From assembly GCA_015657535.1 (NCBI GenBank), contig JADHZB010000418.1, positions 1-17,881 of the forward strand: a stretch of 17,881 bases of DNA, given 5' to 3'. Made by a program: the position numbers and the translations under genes. The notes beneath the pieces are model-generated. The model did no database searches. It worked only from the letters and a program-made list of their open reading frames with translations, and had not been told where the DNA came from. Source of the stretch: Nephromyces sp. MM_2019 (Eukaryota; Apicomplexa; Aconoidasida; Nephromycida). Below are positions 1 to 8,905 of the stretch, piece after piece. Position 1 is the stretch's first letter, and each line of letters begins with the position of its first letter.

Positions 1-296
1 TTTGTAAAAATAGCATTGATACAAAAATGTGCATAACTTGGCACAGAGATATCGTATTAATCTAATATTTAAAATAGTAAATATAGTTTTACATTTTACA
101 TCTAAGTATGCTACTTAAACTATTGTAAAGGTCTTTCGAGAAGTGAAAATCTCTTGCTGGTTACAGCTAGTACCTCTAGCTCTCTCTTATTTCATTTCGC
201 TTGTGCCAGGGTGAGAGCAAGACTCAGGTAAGCTATTGTATATTCTCTCCCATCTATTTGTTGTAGCAACACAGCTCCCCGGCCGTGTGTTACGTA
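1..296. other. Non-coding left edge with a GC-richer patch
   Basis: No open frame or RNA gene is visible. About 130-296 is less AT-rich than the kilobases that follow, with C/T-rich stretches and the block CCCCGGCCGTGTG near 277-289. It could be the edge of a mobile element continuing off the window, but no partner copy is visible here, so this stays unassigned. Confidence 0.4.
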
Positions 297-482
297 TTTT
301 GGCTCCAAAATGAAAAATTAACACTTAATTCAAATATATGGCCTATATATGATAAATATTTTGGTTCAAGGATGAAAAAAGGATCCTTATTTTGAATATA
401 TGCTCCGAATATAATGAGTATCCTGGTTCTGGAATAAAAGAAAAAGAATTTCAATTTAATTAATCGTAGACTTTCGATAACT
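297..482. repeat. Three degenerate 62-base tandem units
   Basis: Units start at 297, 359 and 421, exactly 62 bases apart. Each opens with a T/C-rich tetramer and TGG (TTTTGGCTCC, TTTTGGTTCA, TCCTGGTTCT), then an A-rich run after ATGAAAAA or ATAAAAG. The first two also share a central TATATG block. The copies are well diverged, so this is an old array. It has no coding potential. Confidence 0.6.
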
Positions 483-540
483 GTAAGACTAGCAGGGTTA
501 AGCTTTATACACTCGCGCTGCTACCATTTGGAATTTTCAA

Positions 541-590
541 CTAGCTCGTGAAGATCTTGCCTAATTTTCTACTTGAAAACTGATATTCCT
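541..590 (-). repeat. Fragment of the LTR-like repeat's 3' end
   Basis: CTAGCTCGTGAAGATCTTGC, followed by CTAATTTTCTACTTGAAAAC, matches 6862-6905 (AACTCGTGAAGACCTTATCT...) and, more weakly, about 5806-5845. It is an isolated piece of the repeat whose fuller copies lie at 5806-6297 and 6860-7170, and it abuts the left side of the large palindrome. Confidence 0.5.
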
Positions 591-729
591 TGGACTTGCT
601 AAATAAAATCGTCATTATTGACGTGACTTAGAGTCGAAACATAATTCACTCGAATAATTTTAACTAGTGACTGATCAATTGAATGTGAAGATTCAATTAC
701 CTGTCTAAGCAGATTAGATTAACTTAATG

Positions 730-3700
730 GGGATTCCTTAAATGTTTTAATGTTTCGAAAAGTTTATTATAACTTAATATAGCTTAACAACTATGTTCAA
801 CACTGGTCAAGTTATTTGTTCAGGCCTAAAAGAAACTTGGCTTTTAGATTATTAATTCTGATTTTTTATTTTTAAATATTTTTGAATCTTGTTCTAGTAC
901 AACACAATATTCAAATTCAAAAATCGGGGGAAAACTTTTGAATTCCAATGTGGTTTCATTGGAATTAATTTTCTAGTGCATTTATACGACTAAATTTTAG
1001 TGGGTCGAATTTATCTTCTCTAGTGATCTAGAATGCGGAAACCACAAAATTCGACCTTTTGGATTTTGGATTTTGGATTTTTGGCTATGTGAAAATTTTG
1101 TAATCAGTGGTCTTTGATAAATTTTAGCTATCTTAAATGATTTGTGGATATTTATTAATATCCATAATCATTCAACCATGACAAAAACACTTAATTGGAA
1201 TGAATATTACCTTTATAGCATTGCAATTGGCTATTTTCGAATTTTTCAAATCCGACCGAGCATTTGTGTTTTGAACTAGAATACTCGATATATAAGTTCT
1301 CAAATAAGTCTATACTTATTAATTATTGCATTTAAGATTAGGCAAATACATTTTATTTTCATATTAACGTCCCAGAAATTTTAAGTGTCTCGGATACTTA
1401 TCGAAAATTAACTTTCTTAATTTTCATTTCATTTGAGCAACAACAATTCAATACATCCCAGATGTATTTTAATCAATAATGATTAATTCATAAAATCATT
1501 TTAATGCCATGTAAATTATTATTTTATAAATTCAATTGCCTTGCTTTTATGATCTCAGAGATTGCTATCCTTGCAATACATTTGAGATTCATTTCGCAAA
1601 TTTTTAACATCCCAGATGTTAAGTTGACATTATTTGAAATTTGAGTTCCTATCTTTGCTCGTTTAAACTCTATGCTCTTCATGCATGTCAATGCTGTTGC
1701 TTTAGGTTATAAAATGAATTTATGCCAATTCATTTGTTCACATTCCACTGCGCTTTCATATACAATTATGCTCTATTTCGATTTCACTTATCGAAATTAA
1801 ATAACTTTTGATTCGTCAGATCAAATTTGAATCATTCCAAGTGATTAAACTAAGCAATTTTTATTGCTTTTGTAAATGCTTTGATAAGTTTAAATGGAAT
1901 TGAATACATATTTGCATTCATTCATGACTTCATGGACTCCACACGAGTTCCTTTTTATGACTTGCCGGTTCAATGAGATTCATCATTGCCACAATGTGTT
2001 TTAATTATGCCAAGTTATAAAATCCAAATTAAGTATAAGTGTGTTAAAGCGAATTTGGCCAATTCAATAGCTGTACAAAAAGATTTTGTTTGAATTGCCA
2101 ATACTGAGTAAACTGTTTTCAATATTAAATGTTTATGGTATTAGAACACTTTTGGTTTCTCCCATAATTTATTTCAGAACCATATATGAGTTTTTCAGGT
2201 CGAAATTGATTCCAAATTATCCTTATAATTATTGGTTGCACTTCAAATGACCTCTAGTGATTTCAAATCAATTGTACTTTCGCTATAATTGACTTTGGTA
2301 ACTTTTCTCAATCGTATGAGACTATTTCTAAATTATACATTTGAAAAACTATTTCGCGCATCTTTATTTCTTGTAGAGATAAGTTGTTCAAAATAAAAAT
2401 TGTTTTCCTTTAAAATTTAATCGGTTGGGAAAGGGTCTTCTTTCCCTTTCTCAGATTTCTATTTAACTCTCCCATTTCTTTTAATGTATTTGTAATGAGT
2501 GACATGTTGATCTATCACCATTACTAATTAATATAAAACCATTATAGGTCCATATGTTGTGACTAACACCATCTTCAAGATGTATTTAGCATTGCTAGTT
2601 CCCCATTTTGATATCAGTGCATTGATTTAGCCCCCTTATTGTTTCAATAGTCATAAAGCAATTATTTTAAACATATTTTGCGCTCAATTATACATTTTAG
2701 AATATTTATAAATTATTTCTCGAGTGCATGGCAGTGCATTTCGGGTTAGTAGATTATTATTATTTATTTTCATAAGTCCAGGGCATATCAATCATCTAGC
2801 AATACGAGCTGCATCGGCAATGTACTCGAAAATCAATTATTAAATATTTGGAAATATTTATATGAGGCCAAAATACATTAGATATAATTGTTTTACCATT
2901 ATTGATTCACAAAGGGTGCGGATTTAATGCAGTGATCAAAATGAATATTAGTGATTTTAAATACATCTTAAAAATGATGCTAGTTATCATATATTGACAT
3001 AGAGTGGCCATAGGTTTATCAACACTCGTGAAGGATAAATATATCGCTCATTAATAATGCATTAAGCGAAATGAGAAAGTCGAATGAAAATCGAGATGAG
3101 GGAATAAAAGCACTTTCCGAAACAATTAAAACAAAAGGAAGACAAGTTTTATAGTACACAGCTCACCCCTGCACTGACTCAAGAAATGCGAATTAGTTGT
3201 ACAATTTTGTAATTAATATGAAAGTGGTCACATGGAGTCGAGAAAAGATAATTGAAGTGACAAAAATCAATTTTCAAGAAAGTATAATAGATTTGCAATC
3301 AGTAGAAATCATATGAAACACAAATGGCTGTAAAATTAATTCTGGATCAATTTCGAACTAAAGTCATATAAGATCCTAAATTACATTAGGGGAGCACCAA
3401 AAGTGTTTTAAGATTTAAAACTCTTAATGTCGAAACAATAATTGATCAAAATTATTGATTTCTATAAAATAGCAATATAAAGCTTCTGAATTTGACCAAA
3501 TTCGGTTCAATGAATCTATAAATAACTGAAATATTCCAATTCGGCAGAATTAAAATTCGCTGCATCAATGATTGGCCATTAAAGAGACGAAACATGAAAA
3601 AAAGACTTTTGTTAAGTCGGAGTAATAACTAATGAGTACAAACATGCAATGAATATTATTTAAACTTGTTAGAGTAATTATAAAGTAATAAAAATTGCTT

Positions 3701-4830
3701 AACTTATTTATTTGAAGCGATTGAAATTTCGTTTGACAAAATAAAAAATCATTTATTTTCGGTAAGCGAAATCGAAATGGAAAGTCACTATTTACGAAAA
3801 AAAAATGGAATATGGATAAATAAATTAATATAAATTCATTTTATAACCTAGGTCAACGGCATTGGCCTTAACAAAGAGCGTAGAGTGTAAATGAACAAAT
3901 ATAGAAACTCAAATCCTAAATAGTGTCAAATTTAAAATCTGGGAGACTAGAAAAATTATGGGATGAATTGCAAAGGTGTTGCAAGGATAGCAATTACGAA
4001 AACCATAATAGTAAATCAATTAAATGCATGAAAAAAGAGATTTCATGACATTAAAATGACTATAAGGATTAATCATTACTGATTGGAATACATCAGATGT
4101 GTATTAAATTGTTGCTGCTTAAATGAATTTAAAATTAAGAAAGTTAATTATTGACAAGTATCTGGGACACTCAAAAGGTCTGGTAGGCTAATATGCTAAT
4201 AAAAAGTAATTTGTGGATCTTAAAAGCAATAAGTACTTTATAAAGAACTATTTGAGGGTATATAAGTTGAAAATTCTAGCTCAAAAAGAAGTTACTCAAA
4301 CGAATTTGGAAAACTCGAAATTAGCAATTTACAATGCTATAAAGGTAATACCTATTCCAGTTAAGTAATTTTAACTTGTTTCAATAGTAACAGATATGAA
4401 TAAATATCTATAACTCAATAAAGCTAACGAGAGTTTGCCAGACATCACTCATTGTTAAGATTCACAAGCCCAAAAGTGAAAAATCCAAAAAGTAGGATTT
4501 TGTGAATTCTGAATGATAGATAAATAGAAAAGCTAAATTTTTTCCACTAAGAAATATTGGAATTATAGTCAATGCACTAGAAGAATTTATACAATTTGAC
4601 CTCATTGGAATTCAAAAGTTTTCCCCCCGATTTTTGAAATTGAATCACATGATGCACTAGAACCTTGAAAAGCCTTCAAAATTCCAAATCAGATTTGATA
4701 ATCTACAGCACAATTAAAGTTTGCACTTGATCTTATTAATGCACTTAACTTTTCAAATGTTATTTAAATTGCAAAATAGTAATAAAACATTGGCACAATA
4801 CTAGAAAATCATTTAAGACTTTATTTTTTT
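730..4830. repeat. Large degenerate palindrome, two ~2 kb arms
   Basis: The left arm (about 730-2720) is the reverse complement of the right arm (about 2824-4830), with a spacer of about 103 bases. Six anchors have been placed by eye: 918-950 with 4603-4637; 1205-1222 with 4332-4349 (18 bases, perfect); 1565-1574 with 3981-3990; 1667-1679 with 3874-3886; 2145-2156 with 3396-3407; and 2604-2623 with 2926-2943. The coordinate sums of paired positions are 5554, 5554, 5555, 5553, 5552 and about 5548, so the arms stay in register with very few net indels despite heavy base divergence. Neither arm carries an open frame or a recognisable transposase. The outer ends (near 730 and 4830) are approximate because similarity fades. 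It may be a fold-back element, or two copies of one repeat inserted head to head. Confidence 0.8.
2721..2823 (+). repeat. Palindrome spacer, shared with 5537-5640
   Basis: The spacer begins at the CGAGTGCA block, continues GGCAGTGCATTTCG, and includes TTAGTAGATTATTATTATTT and AAGTCCAGGGCATATCAA. A second, diverged copy in the same direction follows the LTR-like repeat near 5537-5640. It is therefore itself a repeated module and not unique sequence at the palindrome centre. Confidence 0.6.
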
Positions 4831-5063
4831 TCTTGAGTTAAGCTTTTTTATTAAGGTTAGAGAAACAAATTATTGAAAGTTGAATTTAGTGCTGAAACTA
4901 TATTAAGTTACCTCTAAAATTTTTGAGATATAAACATATTGAAGAAGCGTAAATTGGCATAGGCTCATAGCCCGATATTTTATTACTGATATTAAATTAA
5001 TCGGATACAAGACAAATTTTTAAAGTGAAATATATATGGATCCTAAGACACGTCAAAAACTAT
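4831..5063. other. AT-rich gap between palindrome and LTR-like repeat
   Basis: No frame, RNA gene or repeat partner was found. It contains short local symmetry (CATAGGCTCATAGCC near 4959-4973) of no evident significance. Confidence 0.3.
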
Positions 5064-5503
5064 GGCTCATTTAAGTTCAAAATAATTAAATTATAAATTA
5101 TTTAATCAAATGGAAGCTATTAAATTCTGATTACTTTGATTAAAATGAAATGAATATATTATTTTCGTTAAGTTGATAAATCATCAAGTAAAACAGAGAA
5201 TTGATTTATTGAGAAAAAAAATGGAAAAGAAAACTAAGATGTCTTTATAAATCAGTATTAATTTAGATCTTTAAACTATTTGTAACTTCTTTAATCACTT
5301 CGTAAAGGCGAACTTGATGCGTGCGAAATGTGTATTTGAGAAGTTAGTTCGATGAAACTATAGTATGCTTGGTGAAACAATAGTTTTTATACTAGAAGTA
5401 TTTCGTGGTTAGTTAATATAAACTAGTTTATAATAAAAATATTATGTGGTTTGGACGCTAGATATGAGAGTGTAAAATATATTATAGATATTGGATTGTT
5501 ACA
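5064..5503 (-). mobile_element. LTR-like repeat, copy 1 (minus strand)
   Basis: About 440 bases align along most of their length with 5806-6297. Shared blocks are TTAAGTTGATAAATCATCAA, GCGAACTTG-TG-GTG-AAATGTAT and AACTAGTTTATAATA. On the minus strand the unit begins with TGTAACAATC (5494-5503), as in copy 2 and typical of many Ty3-type LTR starts. The 3' boundary near 5064 is only approximate. No internal retroelement genes adjoin it, so it could be a solo LTR. Identity to copy 2 looks like roughly 70% by eye, so it is old. Confidence 0.6.
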
Positions 5504-5514
5504 ATATATCTATA

Positions 5515-5640
5515 TTTCCAGATATATAATAATTATTTTTCGAGTGCAGTGGCGGTGCATCTCGTCTTAGTAGATGATAATAAATTGTTTTAATGAGTCC
5601 AAGGCATGTCAAATAACATCATTTAACAAGTTTTTACCTT
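5515..5640 (+). repeat. Second copy of the palindrome spacer module
   Basis: CAGATATATAATAATTATTT, then TTCGAGTGCAGTGGCGGTGC, CTTAGTAGATGATAATAAAT and GAGTCCAAGGCATGTCAAAT, match 2700-2800 in the same direction. It lies immediately beside LTR-like copy 1, which ties the palindrome's centre to the retroelement debris on its right. Confidence 0.6.
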
Positions 5641-5805
5641 TGTGGCAGGGACACCAGGTATTACGATGTCGGCCTTCTTAGCCTTATTCTCAATGTCATA
5701 AGACACCCCACTTGCAACTTTTACATATAGCAGATTGTTTGTCTGCAAATTTTCTCTCTAGATTTTCAATAGTAGTGAATTCGTTTGATATCGAAACCGT
5801 CACCT
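5641..5805 (-). other. Unassigned spacer, possible coding relic
   Basis: Less AT-rich than its surroundings. One minus-strand frame is open from about 5748 to 5638 and reads as a peptide containing VASGVSYDIENK and ADIVIPGVPATK. A second frame just upstream gives NLERKFADKQ and CKSC. These could be scraps of a retroelement or captured exon, but neither has a start, and no family is recognised. It is listed so that the open stretch is not lost. Confidence 0.2.
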
Positions 5806-6297
5806 ACTTGTGATAGTTTTGTCTAATTTTTCTACTTGAAAACTACTGCTAAAACTAAGTTCAAGCATTTGAATTGTAAATTATTTTAAATAATCAAAAG
5901 TTAATAAATTTTGATTGTTCGAATTGAAATAAAATGAATGTATTATGTGCGTTAAGTTGATAAATCATCAAGCGAAACGGAGAATAATTTATCGAAAAGA
6001 AAAATAGAAGAAAGAAGCTAAGACATAATTGTACATCGAGAGTGTGTAAAAGTGTTAATTTAGACGTTTGAGATACTCATAACTTCTATAAACACTTTGT
6101 GGGCGAACTTGGTGTGTGCAAAATGTATATGTGTTGAGTTAGCTCAGTAAATACTATAAAATGCTAGGTGTGAAAGCGGTTGTTGCACTAGAAGTGTTCT
6201 TGGTTGATTAATCATGAACTAGTTTATAATACACATATTATGTGACCTAGAAGCTAGATGTGAGATTGTAACATACATTAGGTGTGAGATTGTTACA
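5806..6297 (-). mobile_element. LTR-like repeat, copy 2 (minus strand)
   Basis: It begins on the minus strand with TGTAACAATCTCACACC at 6297 and runs to roughly 5806, where its end aligns with the edge of copy 3 (AATTAGACAAAACTATCACA beside AATTAGATAAGGTCTTCACG). Position and direction fit the 3' LTR of a minus-strand element whose gag remnant is at 6411-6880. The 110 bases between gag and LTR contain GATAATGTTCTAGGGCACTT, but no clean polypurine tract. A 24-base duplication of the LTR start (about 6258-6305) gives two TGTTACA-type ends in a row. Confidence 0.6.
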
Positions 6298-6305
6298 TAA
6301 TGCCT
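6258..6305. repeat. Two-copy 24-base tandem at the LTR edge
   Basis: GATGTGAGATTGTAACATAC and GGTGTGAGATTGTTACATAA start 24 bases apart (6258 and 6282). The repeat duplicates the presumed LTR terminus, so the exact 5' end of LTR-like copy 2 could be 6273 or 6297. Confidence 0.6.
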
Positions 6306-6410
6306 ATTGTTGTAAGTGCCCTAGAACATTATCAATCTCCAGTTTTCTAAGTGAGCTCAAGATCCGCAAACTTGTGCGAGCGTATATTACATGGACTGTC
6401 TGCTACTGTT

Positions 6411-6880
6411 TTAGTTAGTTTCCTTGTCTTGCAGAGTAGTCCCTGGCGTAATGATCTGGTTTGCCATAGACATAGCAATTTCGTTTAGAGTTAACCTTAG
6501 AGTTGTAAAAATATATCGACTTTTCGGCTGTGCAGTCGTAGGTCGATAGTTTGGACGACTATTAGTACACGTAGAACTTTGTTTGACAACTGGTTTATCT
6601 TTCGTGTAATAGGGGCTAGAATTAGCGTTATATAGTCTTTGTGCCAACATAGCAGCCTTTTCAAAGTTATTAGGGAAAATATGTATTTCAATCATTCTTG
6701 CACGTAACTTAGTTTGAAGTTCCGCCATGAAGCATCGCTTCCTGTCGTCAGGAGAAATGTCGTTGCGTTTTAATGCCACTTCTCGAAATCTAGTAAGTTA
6801 GTCGTGTATTGGTGAATTACCCTGTTTGATTTGACGCAGTTGATTCCAGAAACCTTTACCTAACTCGTGAAGACCTTATC
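6411..6880 (-). pseudogene. Broken LTR-retrotransposon gag fragment
   Basis: Gag proteins of LTR retrotransposons form the particle that packages element RNA. The minus-strand frame shows the retrotransposon Gag core: a Trp at 6846-6848 in FWNQLRQIKQG, then NSPIHD, an in-frame TAA at 6798-6800, then LTRFREVALK, ISPDDRKRCFMAELQTKLR, and FEKAAMLAQRLYNAN. This W...L...KQG...RF order is characteristic of the family (Pfam retrotrans_gag). The 122-codon piece after the TAA opens with GTG at 6779 and has no ATG, so that GTG is only the first permitted codon of a broken frame. A basic, Pro/Arg/Thr-rich stretch follows, but the CCHC zinc knuckle expected next is absent, and no protease, reverse transcriptase or integrase is present. 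The upstream end runs directly into LTR-like copy 3, so the front of gag is deleted. A dead, old Ty3-type copy is most likely. Confidence 0.75.
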
Positions 6881-7170
6881 TAATTTTCCTACACGAAAAC
6901 TAAGACTCATTTAAATACGAAATAGTTAAATTATTTAATTATTAAATAAGGCTTAATATATTCTGATTGTTTAAATTAACATAAAATGAATATTCTATGA
7001 TTGTAAAATTGATAACCATCCGGAGAAATGATTTATCGAGAAAAAGCAAACTGAATAAAAAAACTAAGATATCTTCTTCACGCATCAAGAAAGCTATAAA
7101 GTATTAATATAGTTGTTTGAAATAGTTAGTAGTTTCTGCAATCTTTATCGAAGCCTAAATATTGCTAGAC
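6860..7170 (-). mobile_element. LTR-like repeat, copy 3, truncated
   Basis: It shares with copies 1 and 2 the order AAATTATTTAATTATTAAAT, ATAAAATGAATATTCTATGA, TTGATAACCATCCGGAGAAA and the GAAA...AAACTAAGATATC block, then similarity is lost near 7150-7190, before the TGTAACAATC terminus. It lies on the gag 5' side, so it fits the truncated 5' LTR of the same minus-strand element. Confidence 0.5.
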
Positions 7171-7389
7171 TCTTTTACTCAAAGGTATGGGACTATTTTA
7201 CAGAAAGCATGTATTTTATACATGGGAAATTAGGTAAGTGTTGAGTGTTCATAAAATTTAAATATTTATGAAAGTTGAAAGTTAAAAAAATAAAAGTTAA
7301 TAGAAAATATAATCTTAGCCATTATTATATTTAGGGGAAAACCCCATCATCCCCCATATCAGAGCTTTATCACTTAGTTGATTTATTAA

Positions 7390-8905
7390 TACTTTTGCCA
7401 TAAAAAAAGACTTAGGTGGGCCTCTAGGGTCTATTAATTAATAATTGATGAGTTAATACATTACTTATTAAAAGTGCATAAAAAAAAGAAAATTTAAATA
7501 GAAGTTAAGAAAAGGAAAATAAGACAATCTCCAAACCGATTTGGTTAAAAAGAGAAACAATTTTAATAGTGCATAATTCGTTTCTGTGCTAAATTGAGAA
7601 ACCTGAATTAGCTCGCAGCTGCATAATTAATATGAAAATAGTCATGTAAAGCCACTAAAAGATAACCAGCATGACTAAAATCAATTATGAAGAAAATATA
7701 ACTGATATGGAAAAAATTTTCAAGCAAATCGTAAAAATAATTTGACTTTGATCCAAAAATTAATATGCGGTCTTAAATTAAATAATGGGAAAGGCAAAAG
7801 TGTTTTGTTATCCCAATCACTCAATATTGAAGGCATAATGCACTATAAGCACAATCTTTACAAAAAGTTGATCAAAATTATCAAAATTGACCTAATTTAA
7901 TCTAACAAACTCTAAAAATAATCGGAATATTTCAATTTGGCATAATCGAACGGCACTGAGTTCAATTTTTAAAAATCAAGGCGCATAAATGCAAGAACAA
8001 ACTTTTATTAAGCAAATGGAATCACAAACCAGTGAAACTGTGTAACAAACATTGGATAAACTTGCCAAAGCAACTACAAGAGCAATCAAAATTGTATAAT
8101 TCAAGCATTTGTCATGATTAAAACTTCGTGTAACAAAATGCAAAATTATTTAATTCCGATAAGCGAAATCGAAATGGAAAGTCAATATTGATGAAAGAAA
8201 AGTGGAATGCGAACAAGTAACTAAATATAAATTCATTTTACAACTTAAGGCAAAGCATTGGCCTCAATAAAGAGTATAGAGTGTAATTGAGCAAAAATAG
8301 AAACTTGAATGCTAAATAGCATCAAAGTTTAAAATCTGGGATTTTAGAAGCTTGTGAAATAAGTTGTAAAATTGTTGCAAGGATAGAAATTACAAAAAAA
8401 TAATAGCAAAGCAATGAAATATGTGCAATAAGAGGATTAATGGCATTAAAATGATTACAAGAAATAACTATTATTGATTAAAATATATCCGGGATATATA
8501 AAGTTGCTACTAAAATGAAACGAAAGTTGAAGAAGCTGATTTTCGCTAGTGTATAGGATAATCAAAACATCTCCAAATTTAATATGCTAATAAAACGCTG
8601 TTTGCAAATTTTACGTGAAATAAGTTTTGAGACCCAATTTAGAATACATAAAATTGAGTATATTAGCTCAAAATAAAGTTACTCTATAAAATTTGAAAAT
8701 TAGCCAATTTCAATGCCACGAAGGTACTCCAACTACGTGATTTTAAATTGTTAATAACAATAGATATTAAAAAATATCTAAGTGAATGAGCTTAACAAAT
8801 GGTTATCAAAAATCACGAATTGCAAAAATTTTGCATGCCCGCACATATGAAATTCAAAAAGTAGAATTTTACGGATTTCGTAAGCTAGACCATATAGGAG
8901 AAAGA
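7390..8905 (+). repeat. Third copy of the palindrome-arm repeat
   Basis: It has the same orientation as the right arm of the palindrome. Paired anchors are 3190 with 7605 (GAATTAG), 3874 with 8270 (AAGAG-ATAGAGTGTAA-TGA), 3981 with 8377 (GCAAGGATAG) and 4332 with 8711 (CAATGC-A--AAGGTA). Offsets drift from 4415 to 4379, so this copy has gained and lost more bases than the two palindrome arms have relative to each other. It shows that the arm is a dispersed repeat family present at least three times in 9 kb. No coding frame and no recognisable terminal inverted repeat. Confidence 0.7.

Noticed and set aside
1056..1083. Four TTTTGGA-like units resembling a telomere repeat
   Set aside because: Only about 28 bases long and inside a palindrome arm whose partner has just one or two such units. 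This is local slippage, not a telomere tract.
6497..6691. 64-codon minus-strand frame
   Set aside because: It overlaps the gag remnant in another frame and has no Gag signature.
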